Shown piece by piece: positions 8,968 to 17,900 of a DNA stretch of 64,000 bases. The DNA lies in assembly GCA_038528965.1 (NCBI GenBank), contig JBCBEC010000003.1, positions 62,001-126,000 on the forward strand, in the 5' to 3' direction. Source of the stretch: Lewinella sp038528965 (GTDB lineage: Bacteria; Bacteroidota; Bacteroidia; Chitinophagales; Saprospiraceae). The position numbers were made by a program, and so were the translations under genes. The notes below the pieces were generated by a model, which made no database searches, had not been told where the DNA came from, and saw only the letters and a list, made by a program, of their open reading frames with translations. How positions within the stretch are numbered: the stretch's first letter is position 1; the number at the start of each line of letters is the position of its first letter.

Positions 8968-11388
8968 ATGTTGAGAAATCACCTGACTATCGCTTGGCGC
9001 AATCTGCGCAAATACCCCTTCTATTCCGCAATTAATGTTTTAGGCCTGGCATTAGGGCTCACGGCCTTCCTCTTCATCTTCCTTTTCGTTCGGCACGAGC
9101 TGAGTTATGACCAGTACCACCCGCAGGCGGAATGGATATACCGCGTTGATGCAGATGGACGCCTAGGCGAACAAGTACTAAGTTCCGCAGAATCGGGTGC
9201 ACCGGTTGGCCCCACAATGCAGGCGGATTTTCCCGAGGTAGCAGCCTTCTGCCGTTTTCGCTCTCGTGGAGGTTTCATCGTCAACTTTGAGAATCGCACC
9301 TTTAATGAGCCAAACGTCATTTTCGCAGATAGTACCTTCTTTCAAATCTTCGGTGCAGAGCTTCAGGAGGGCAATCCAGTAGATGTGCTGCGTGCACCCA
9401 ATAGTGCTGTAATCACGGAAGCCATCGCACAGAAGTATTTCGGGCTGCAAAATCCAGTAGGCAAAACACTCTTACTGGATAACGAGGAAAATTATACAGT
9501 TACGGGGGTGATGAACCCTATACTCACCAACACCCACTTCAACTATGAGATGATTCTTTCACTTTCCTCATTAGAAGGAAGTAGGGATACGCAGTGGGGC
9601 AATATGAATTTTCAGACTTATGTATTGCTGCACCAGGACACAGATGTAGAGCGTTTCGAAACCAAGATGAACGATCACTTGGTGAGTAACTACTTCGCAC
9701 CCGAGATCGAGCAGTACATTGGTATGCCGTATCAAGATTTCTTGGATGCCGGTAACGCTTTTGACTACAGTCTATTCCCTGTATCAAACATTCACCTGCA
9801 CTCGGACCGGGAGGGAGAACTAGCTGCCAATAGCGATATCAAATACGTTTGGATTTTCTCCATCATCGGGGCCTTCATTTTGCTCATTGCCTGCATCAAC
9901 TTCATGAATCTCTCTACGGCTCGTTCGGCCGTTCGTGCCCGGGAGATTGGTGTACGCAAGGTAGTGGGTGCGACGCGCAAAGACCTGGTGGGACAGTTCT
10001 TAGGTGAGAGTTTTCTGGTAACTGCCCTAGCCTTGATCATAGCCAGCGGGCTAATCCTACTACTCTTAGGACGCTTCAATGAATTGGCGGGCAAGCAATT
10101 TGCCCTAGCGGATGTATTTTCCCCCACCTTTGTGATGATTGCGGTAGGCCTTACCCTACTAACCAGCCTACTAGCAGGTATCTATCCCGCTTTCTTCCTG
10201 GCGCGTTTCCAAACCTTGAAAGTATTACGCGGAAGCGTGACCGAAGGTAAATCGAAGCCTTACTTGCGCAACGCACTCGTGGTTTTCCAATTCTTAATCA
10301 CGGTATTCCTACTGTGTGGTACACTGGTGGTTTATCAGCAACTGAATTTCATCCAGAATAAAAAGATAGGTTTTGAACGTGAGCAATTGCTACTGGTGAA
10401 TGATGCCTACGCCCTGGAGGACAACCTACAGGCTTTTAAAGCCAGAATGCAGTCTGAGGCGGATGTCATTAATGCTACCGTAACGGGTTACCTACCGATA
10501 CCTTCCTGGCGAGGTAGCAGCTCTTATTTCAAAGGACGGACTCCTGATTTAAATAAAGCGATTATAACCAATAATTGGCGAGTAGATCACGATTATATTC
10601 CCACTATGGAAATGGAATTGGTGGCCGGCCGGAATTTCTCAACTGAATTTATGACCGACTCTTCCGCTACCATCATCAACGAGACCATGGCCAGTTATTA
10701 CGAGGGGGATCCGATTGGGCAAGAATTGAGCAACTTCGGTGATAGTGGGGACGATGTAGATGTCTTTACGATTATCGGTGTGGTCAAAGATTTTAATTAC
10801 GAGAGTTTGCGGCAGACCATTGAGCCGTTGGCACTCTTTCTGGGCGAGGCACCAGGCTTCGTGTGCTTGCGCCTGCGCACAGATGACCTACCTAATTTTG
10901 TTAACCGACTAGAAGCCACCTGGAACGAAATGGCTCCCGGGCAACCCTTTGCCTACAACTTCATGGATGAGAGCTTCGATCGCATGTACAACGCTGAGCA
11001 ACGTATCGGTGCGATTATTGGAACCTTTGCGTTTTTAGCCATCTTTATTGCCTGTATTGGGCTCATTGGCTTATCTACCTTCATTGCCCAGCAAAGGACT
11101 AAAGAGATTGGCATTCGCAAGGTACTTGGTGCCTCTACTGCTGGCCTGGTGCAATTGCTTTCGCGTGATTTTGTTCGACTCGTTCTGGTGGCACTCGTAA
11201 TTGCCGTACCGCTGGCTTGGTGGGCAATGACCAACTGGTTGCAAAGTTTTGCTTACCGGATTGACTTAAACCTGGGCATATTTGGCTTGGCGGCCTTACT
11301 AGCCGTGCTTATTGCAGTACTCACCGTCAGTTTGCAAAGTATCAAGGCTGCACTTGCGAATCCGGTGGATAGTCTCCGCGGAGATTAA
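8968..11388 (+). CDS. FtsX/MacB-type ABC transporter permease
   Basis: An 806-residue inner-membrane permease with the duplicated layout common in Bacteroidota: N-terminal helix (MLRNHLTIAWRNLRK), MacB-like periplasmic domain, three-helix FtsX domain with the GVRKVVGA motif, a second periplasmic domain, and a C-terminal FtsX domain with GIRKVLGA. I prefer the ATG at 8968 over a TTG at 8941 because families of this type start directly with the ML-x-N-x-x-x-x-A-W-R-N pattern. These permeases work in mechanotransmission, lipoprotein or peptide export rather than classical import. No ATPase partner lies nearby, so it must use one encoded elsewhere. Confidence 0.92.
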   Translation: MLRNHLTIAWRNLRKYPFYSAINVLGLALGLTAFLFIFLFVRHELSYDQYHPQAEWIYRVDADGRLGEQVLSSAESGAPVGPTMQADFPEVAAFCRFRSRGGFIVNFENRTFNEPNVIFADSTFFQIFGAELQEGNPVDVLRAPNSAVITEAIAQKYFGLQNPVGKTLLLDNEENYTVTGVMNPILTNTHFNYEMILSLSSLEGSRDTQWGNMNFQTYVLLHQDTDVERFETKMNDHLVSNYFAPEIEQYIGMPYQDFLDAGNAFDYSLFPVSNIHLHSDREGELAANSDIKYVWIFSIIGAFILLIACINFMNLSTARSAVRAREIGVRKVVGATRKDLVGQFLGESFLVTALALIIASGLILLLLGRFNELAGKQFALADVFSPTFVMIAVGLTLLTSLLAGIYPAFFLARFQTLKVLRGSVTEGKSKPYLRNALVVFQFLITVFLLCGTLVVYQQLNFIQNKKIGFEREQLLLVNDAYALEDNLQAFKARMQSEADVINATVTGYLPIPSWRGSSSYFKGRTPDLNKAIITNNWRVDHDYIPTMEMELVAGRNFSTEFMTDSSATIINETMASYYEGDPIGQELSNFGDSGDDVDVFTIIGVVKDFNYESLRQTIEPLALFLGEAPGFVCLRLRTDDLPNFVNRLEATWNEMAPGQPFAYNFMDESFDRMYNAEQRIGAIIGTFAFLAIFIACIGLIGLSTFIAQQRTKEIGIRKVLGASTAGLVQLLSRDFVRLVLVALVIAVPLAWWAMTNWLQSFAYRIDLNLGIFGLAALLAVLIAVLTVSLQSIKAALANPVDSLRGD

Positions 11389-11393
11389 GTTCA

Positions 11394-11434
11394 AAAGCGG
11401 GACTGGTCGACCAACTATTCACCGATCCCGCTTT
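11394..11434 (+). terminator. Hairpin after permease gene
   Basis: AAAGCGGGA (11394-11402) pairs perfectly with TCCCGCTTT (11426-11434) across a 23-nt loop, starting six bases after the permease stop. The 3' arm ends in only three T, so it is an imperfect intrinsic terminator. Confidence 0.45.
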
Positions 11435-11543
11435 AACCTCCGTCGATAATTCTAAGGTGAAGGGCGTACAAATAGGCCACAGAAGGTGCAGAGCGCTTAT
11501 ATTAGAGGTATTGAACCTAATTCCTAATTACGCGCAGTATTAG

Positions 11544-12086
11544 ATGGAAAACCTACAATCAGCACTCAGAGAGCACCTGGAAAATGATGAAAGCCTAGTT
11601 TGGACCGGAAGGCCCCGGCGAGGTGTTGTCTTTCGGTTAAGCGACCTTTTCCTTATTCCCTTTAGCCTTATATGGTTGGGCTTTGCCATCTTCTGGGTAG
11701 TCATGGCGGCGCAAGCAAGCGTGGTGTTTTCCTTGTTCGGAATACCCTTTGTATTGCTTGGTCTTGTATTTGCCTTCGGGCGCTTCATCATTGATGCGCA
11801 ACAGCGAAATAATACCTTCTATGGTATAACCGACAAGCGAATCATTATCAAGTCTGGTGTCTTTTCTCAAACCATCAAATCTCTCAACATTAAGAGCTTG
11901 AGTGAGATTCAGCTTACAGAAAAGGCGGATCGTTCGGGTACGATCACCATTGACCCTAAGTATCCGTTCACCAGCTTTTATAATGGAATGGGTTGGTGGC
12001 CAGGAGCGAATTTTGGTTCGCAATTACAGATGATCAACGACGCGCGTAAAGTGTATCGCAAGATCGTGGAAATACAGAATGATTAG
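11544..12086 (+). CDS. PH-domain (bPH-like) membrane protein
   Basis: A 180-residue protein. Residues about 33-80 form two closely spaced hydrophobic helices. After them comes a bacterial PH-like segment with the hallmark 'Y-x-I-T-D-K-R-I-I-I-K-S-G' strand (about 92-104) and alternating strands up to residue 145. Bacterial PH domains of this type (YdbS/YdbT and relatives) sit at the cytoplasmic membrane, and their roles are mostly unknown. Its stop overlaps the next small frame by eight bases, suggesting co-transcription. Confidence 0.8.
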   Translation: MENLQSALREHLENDESLVWTGRPRRGVVFRLSDLFLIPFSLIWLGFAIFWVVMAAQASVVFSLFGIPFVLLGLVFAFGRFIIDAQQRNNTFYGITDKRIIIKSGVFSQTIKSLNIKSLSEIQLTEKADRSGTITIDPKYPFTSFYNGMGWWPGANFGSQLQMINDARKVYRKIVEIQND

Positions 12087-12282
12087 TTGCCTTCGGCAAT
12101 GTATAAGCCCAGACAACATGGACTATTTCAGAGGTACGGATGCCACCAGTGAAGTGGTACGCAAGCGATTATGGAAGCGACTCTTTTGGGGTGTTTGTTT
12201 CATTCTTCTTGCTACCGTCACCTATTATTTATACTTCAGCTTCATTCTTCATTTGGTGATTTACGAGACACTAGGTAAATAA
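12079..12282 (+). CDS. Small single-pass membrane protein
   Basis: A 67-residue frame that overlaps the end of the PH-domain gene. A hydrophobic helix spans about residues 36-58 (FWGVCFILLATVTYYLYF), preceded by a basic stretch (RKRLWKR), which predicts a cytoplasmic N-terminus. A second ATG at 12118 (MDYFRGTD) would give a 54-residue protein and leave the helix intact. It may be the true start, since the first 13 residues overlap the upstream gene and look unlike a protein N-terminus. No family was recognised. Confidence 0.5.
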   Translation: MISCLRQCISPDNMDYFRGTDATSEVVRKRLWKRLFWGVCFILLATVTYYLYFSFILHLVIYETLGK

Positions 12283-12437
12283 GAATTTACACGAATCTAA
12301 GCACCTATTTTTTCTTTCCGCACGCTTTAATTGTACCTACTGCCTTGCACTAAACCATAAGAATATCGGTATTGCGATCAGCGAGGAAACTTTCTTGCCC
12401 CAACTTCACATTAGTAAGAAAGCTACACCCTATTCCA

Positions 12438-13208
12438 ATGAATATCACGCACACCGAATTACGGATACCTAATCAGAGCTTAGTGAACCTGGACCTCACT
12501 AGTTTGGAGCACTACCTTGGAATTAGCAGGACAAATGAGATTATCACGCCGTTTGCGACCTTCCCTATATCCTCGGAAGTGCACCACCCAGATATCCGCT
12601 TACTGCCGGATGGCGGCTTTGTGATTATTGATGTAAGGACGCGGGCAAACGAAGAGAACTGCTTCTTTTATGATGATCAGGGTAATTTGGAAAGAAGTCT
12701 TTATTTAGGCGATGGAATTAGCGAATTATTGGTCTTTGATACGAAGATCGTGGTCTCCTATTTTGATGAAGGGGTATTAGAAGGGCAAATCCCCAGCAGA
12801 GAAGGAGTGACCATTTTTGATCTGCAAGGAAACATCCTGTACGGCTACAACAGCGCTCACGGTGGCCTGCAAATCATCGATTGCTATTGCATGTGTCAGA
12901 GAGAGACGAACAAGGTGCTTTTCTTTGCATACACTAAGTTCATCTTAGTGGAACTCAATATCCAAACACACGAAGAGCGCCAGATAGTGGTCCCACCCGT
13001 ACTAAACGGCAGCAATGCAATTACCGCTAAGGGCCCAAACATATATTTTCACGCTCCCTATCATGACAAAGAAGGTATCTACCGCTGGAGTGAACGTCAC
13101 CGTGTAGTAGAGAGGGTAGGAGAATATGAGGGTATCTTAAGAGGCCTTGAAGGTGGAGTTTTTCTGGAGACTCAGACCAAGGGGTTTAACTTAATTCTGA
13201 TGGAGTAG
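12438..13208 (+). CDS. Hypothetical protein, beta-propeller-like
   Basis: A 256-residue protein with no signal peptide when started at ATG 12438; a TTG at 12372 would add 22 residues and is less likely. The sequence is a run of short strands with repeated 'D-x-x-G-N/G-x-(L/I)' turns (DDQGNLERSL, FDLQGNILYG), as in WD/YVTN-like propellers. No active-site motif was seen. It lies 11 bases upstream of the thioredoxin-like gene and is probably co-transcribed with it. Confidence 0.7.
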   Translation: MNITHTELRIPNQSLVNLDLTSLEHYLGISRTNEIITPFATFPISSEVHHPDIRLLPDGGFVIIDVRTRANEENCFFYDDQGNLERSLYLGDGISELLVFDTKIVVSYFDEGVLEGQIPSREGVTIFDLQGNILYGYNSAHGGLQIIDCYCMCQRETNKVLFFAYTKFILVELNIQTHEERQIVVPPVLNGSNAITAKGPNIYFHAPYHDKEGIYRWSERHRVVERVGEYEGILRGLEGGVFLETQTKGFNLILME

Positions 13209-13219
13209 AATCGTTTATT

Positions 13220-13783
13220 ATGAAAGGACAATGGCTTGCGATAGCATTTTGTGGGGTGGTTTTCAGTTGTGACTACCACTCCAATAATTTATGCCATGAG
13301 GATTCCCAATCCAAAACATACAATTTTGAAGGCCTGGAGGTATACGGAACAATTGAGGATGGGCTAAGATGTGCCCAAGCGCAGCAGAAACCCATCTTCT
13401 TGTTGTTCAGTGGATTTGCTTGTGTAGGTGATAACAGTTATGAAGAGCGACTATTCGTTACAAGGAAAAATCGAAAAATTATCAAGCAAAATTACATCCC
13501 GGTAATTCTATATGTAGATGACAAAACTAAACTCGATAGCAGCGATATAGGATATAGGACCTACGGCGGCAAAAGACGCAAAATTGAAACGGTGGGTGCG
13601 AAGAACTCACACTACGAAATGGAGGAATTCCGGATGAATTCTCAACCCCTACTAGTCATCCTCGATCACAATGGCCAGCCCATCACAGAGCCGATTGGAT
13701 ACGAGCCTGGCACTTCTACTTATCAGGAATACCTTGAAGGTGGCCTCCTACGATATCAGCAAGGCGCTAAGGCAAATAATTAG
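13220..13783 (+). CDS. Thioredoxin-fold lipoprotein with degenerate active site
   Basis: A 187-residue protein with a short lipoprotein signal (VVFSC, Cys17). Residues about 44-170 fit the DsbD C-terminal/thioredoxin_7 fold: a 'QQKPIFLLFSGFAC' strand-to-helix segment, a later 'YIPVILYVDD' strand, and MNSQPLLVILD with the expected cis-proline, followed by a GYEPGT-type loop. Relatives carry a C-x-x-C such as WACVNC, but here the motif is C68-V-G-D71, so the resolving cysteine is missing. It may therefore bind substrates or act as a single-cysteine protein rather than a normal dithiol reductase. The fold assignment is by pattern only. Confidence 0.75.
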   Translation: MKGQWLAIAFCGVVFSCDYHSNNLCHEDSQSKTYNFEGLEVYGTIEDGLRCAQAQQKPIFLLFSGFACVGDNSYEERLFVTRKNRKIIKQNYIPVILYVDDKTKLDSSDIGYRTYGGKRRKIETVGAKNSHYEMEEFRMNSQPLLVILDHNGQPITEPIGYEPGTSTYQEYLEGGLLRYQQGAKANN

Positions 13784-13909
13784 TGCTATACTGAGCACCT
13801 GTTGTATATCAGCTTGAAAAAGTCCACCGCACTAATAAAATGCTCGTTAATTTGCCAATCGCCTTGATACTACCTCAATGATCAACTCTAAACTTGAAAC
13901 TCGGCTACT

Positions 13910-14776
13910 ATGACGCTTTATTCCAGATATACCTTACTTGGTCTTTGCGTATGCTTCTTAAGTTTTAGCAGCTGTGGTGCTCAAAATCAACAGATCACCG
14001 CCGCTACATCACCCTGTGACACGACCTCACAGAAGGTCGCTATACAATGGCATACCACCAATTTGGGTCAGCAAAAAGTACTATTGGCAGAAGGCGAAGT
14101 AGTTTCAGAAGTGCAAGAGCTCATTGTCTTTTTGCACGGCGACGCCCCTTTTGAAGACCCTACTTACCAATACCGAATAGCTCGCCAAATTGCTAGTTTA
14201 CGCTCCAATGCAGTTGTAGCAAGCCTATTGCGGCCAGGTTATAAAGATCAATGTGGAGACCGTTCCGGTGGTGATACGGGAGAAATGATAGGAGACAATT
14301 ACACTTGGGATGTCATTGAATCTGTCAACACGGTTGTGGAAGCCTTACAGGTGCAATATGCCCCTAGCCAAACTACCATCATTGGTCATTCCGGCGGAGC
14401 AGCACTAACTGCTTTACTAGCGTCAAAATACGCTGACCGCATGGATCAGGCCTTGCTGGTATCTTGCCCGTGTGATTTACCGGCCTGGCGTGCGCATATG
14501 GCAGAATTTACCAACAATCCGTACTGGACTACTCCGGAGCTTGCAGGAGAATCGCCAGTAGAATTTGTGAATCAACTCTCTACCCAAACCCGAATAGAGC
14601 TCATCGTCGGGACCGAGGATATGATTACGCCACCAGACTTGAGTCAGGTTTTCTTGCAGGCAGGTATCAAGTATGATATAAAAATGAGGCTCACCATTAT
14701 TCCTGACGGGAATCACGATATGATTAACCAGCCAGAAATCTTGCAGCAGATTATTGAAATGCTTGATTTGGAATAG
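13910..14776 (+). CDS. Alpha/beta hydrolase lipoprotein
   Basis: A 288-residue enzyme with a lipoprotein signal (FLSFSSC). The fold is clear from 'LIVFLHGD' (oxyanion loop), the nucleophile elbow GHSGG with Ser161, the acid in GTEDMITPPD (Asp237) and the base in GNHDM (His269). It should hydrolyse an ester or related bond in the periplasm or outer membrane; the substrate cannot be read. A single gene with its own upstream spacer of about 125 bases. Confidence 0.87.
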   Translation: MTLYSRYTLLGLCVCFLSFSSCGAQNQQITAATSPCDTTSQKVAIQWHTTNLGQQKVLLAEGEVVSEVQELIVFLHGDAPFEDPTYQYRIARQIASLRSNAVVASLLRPGYKDQCGDRSGGDTGEMIGDNYTWDVIESVNTVVEALQVQYAPSQTTIIGHSGGAALTALLASKYADRMDQALLVSCPCDLPAWRAHMAEFTNNPYWTTPELAGESPVEFVNQLSTQTRIELIVGTEDMITPPDLSQVFLQAGIKYDIKMRLTIIPDGNHDMINQPEILQQIIEMLDLE

Positions 14777-14939
14777 CGTACTTCGCCGTTCAATCCTCAG
14801 ACTAAGCAGTCACGTACAACCACTTTCCCAGTCATACACCTTGCATTAAAGTTGTAATTGACTACAGCCCCGCTAGCTGTGAGAACCATACTACTGATTC
14901 CTTGTTGACCACTACATTAAGCCGACAAGCAGTAGTACT

Positions 14940-17900
14940 ATGATCACCCACAAATTTGTCCGGCCAGTATATCTGCTGGCGATGGCCTGGAGCGCAGTTC
15001 TTAACGCCCAGTGTGATATATTTCCCATTGATTTATCGGATTACATCTGTGACGATAATGGAACCCCCGGTGATCCATCCGACGATACTTTTACGTTCAC
15101 CATTACTATGGATGGTATTGGCCAGGGAGCCGATTATAACTACAACAATGCCTTTGTCAGCGGAACTGGCGCCTATGGCGTTCCCGAAACTATTGGCCCT
15201 ATCCCCGTCAGCGGCACTCCGATTAATCTGGGTTTTACAGATGTTGACAACCCGAATTGTGTGTATCAGATGAATCTTGACCCCGGTCCCGGCTGTATCA
15301 ATCCATCGTGTGCGCTAAATGCTCAATTTGTCAACTACGAATGTGATGATGGCGGCACCGATACCGATCCCTCCGATGATACTTTCACCGTAGACCTACT
15401 CGTTCAAGGCGTGGGTACCTTTTCGGCGGGCTGGGATGCCACCGGCTTTGTTAATACTAGTGGCACCTATGGCATACCCGAGCCCTTAGGCCCATTTACG
15501 GTATTCACCGGAGCCACGGGAGTACAGGTTACCGACAATGACAATCCCGCCTGCTTAGACTTCGCTACGGTGTTCTCCCCGGGTTCATGTAGCAATGGCT
15601 GTAATATTACTACTGTATTCCCATTCAATGTATTCTGCTCTGACGCTGGCACACCTGGTGACACGAGTGACGACTTCATTGTCATTGATTTGTTTGTGGC
15701 AGGAGATAATGTGAGCGCGGGCTTCACTATCACCTCAACTGTCGGTACGCTACCGAATGCCAACGGTGCCTACAACATTGGTTCAATTTTCCAGTTATTC
15801 GACGCGGCACCGGCCACAACTACCACCATAACGATTACGGACAATGATGATCCAAGCTGCCAGGCTACTATCGAAATCAGTATTCCTGATGATTGTGGTG
15901 TACCCAGCTGCGAGATCACCGACGTGACCGTTTCTGACCTCACCTGTTTTGATACTGGTACCAGCACCCCAGATGATGATGTCTATACCTTTGTGGTGGA
16001 AGTAAGTGGGGACAATCTCGGCAGTGGTTGGACCAGCAACGATCCCTCTAATAACTTTGGCAACTACAACCAACCGGACCTCTTCGGCCCTTTCCTCATT
16101 GCCGATGGTCCACAAACTATCACCTTTACGGATAACGACGATCCAAGCTGCACTTTCACGATTACCGTGGATCCTCCCCTACCCTGCTCTGTAGCACCTG
16201 CCTGCAATATTATCGACGCTGGATTAGTGTCCGTCCAATGCCTGGATGGCGGTACCCCGAACGATCCAAGCGACGACTTTATCAACTTCCTGATCAACCC
16301 TACAGGCACTGGTTTAGGTTCTTTTTATATTATTGAAGACCCCACTGGTACTACTATCTACGGGAATGGGGTGTACGGATCGCCGGCCAGCGGAACCAGT
16401 TTACCCGGAGATGCCGGTAACGGAGATTTAACCGTAGTGATTGTAGATGGTGATGATCCCACTTGTACCTTAACGCTGACCATCCCCGACCCCGGTACCT
16501 GTTCTGAAGCTCCTCCCTGCTCCATAACTGACTTGGGATTACAACTGATTGGGTGCAGTGATAATGGAACACCAAACAATCCGGATGACGATTTTTACGA
16601 ATTTATCCTGAATCCGGTAGGGGTAAATTTGAGTAATCGGTACACTGTTAATTCTGTGAACGGTCCGGTTATACCATTCGTAGCGAATTACGGTGGACCA
16701 ACTACCTTTTTTGCCACCAATATTACCGGAATCACTACCATTACCATCAATGTCATTGACGAAGATGATGCTAACTGTACGCTGTCGTTTACCATTACGT
16801 TGCCTCCCGATTGTGGTTCCGAACCCTGCAATATTGATATGGAGAACCTATCAGACGTTATTTGCTTAGACGCTGGTACTCCTTCTGATCCTTCGGACGA
16901 CCAGATCAGCTTTACGCTGAACGTTACTGGTTCGGGAGTAGGTGTTGATTACAGCCTGGTTGTTTCGGGGGGAGCTAGTGTCTCGCCGGGAACCGGTCCT
17001 TACGGTATCCCTACTACCTTTACGCTCAGTCCCGGCTCAGCAGGTAACGGCGATGTAACGATCAACATTATAGATAATACTGACTTTAGCTGCATCTTCT
17101 CCTTCGTCCTTCCAGATCCTGGCAGTTGTTCTGACGTGCCAGCCTGTAACCTCACTGATGCCGGCTTAGGAACGGTGACCTGTAATGATTTTGGAACCCC
17201 CAACAGCCCGGGAGATGATTTTCTGGAAGTAGAACTGAATCCTACAGGAGTAGGCTTGAGTGGTTCGTATATTGTTACCTCACCTATTTTGTCGGCCAGC
17301 CCGGGTTTTGGTAATTACGGCAGCCCTACAATTCAACAATTTTTGAATGCCGGAGCTAATCCTGGAATAGATATCCCAATTACGATCACTGATGCGGACG
17401 ATCCGAATTGTTCCATTACCATCTTTGTAACCAACACGGCACCCTGCTCCATACCCGACCCTTGCACCATTGAGGCAACCGTCGATAACGTGCTTTGTAA
17501 TGATAACGGCACCCCCAACGATCCACTCGATGATACTTTCACTTTTGAGCTGCTCGTAAATGGTACCAATACCGGAAACAGCTGGAACAGCGATGATCCT
17601 AATAACTCCGCCGGGAGTTACGANNNNNNNNNNNNNNNNNNNNNNNNNNNNNNNNNNNNNNNNNNNNNNNNNNNNNNNNNNNNNNNNNNNNNNNNNNNNN
17701 NNNNNNNNNNNNNNNNNNNNNNNGATCCACTCGATGATACTTTCACTTTCGAGCTGCTCGTAAATGGTACCAATACCGGAAACAGCTGGAACAGCGATGA
17801 TCCCAATAACTCCGCCGGGAATTACGATCAAATCACTGCCCTCGGGCCGTTTCTCATTGACGCAGGTAATCTGAGCTTTAGTATTACCGACTCTAACGAT

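Noticed and set aside
17280..17831. Minus-strand frame of 183 codons across the N gap
   Set aside because: It is antisense to the adhesin repeats and is bridged by N; codon content and context support the plus strand.
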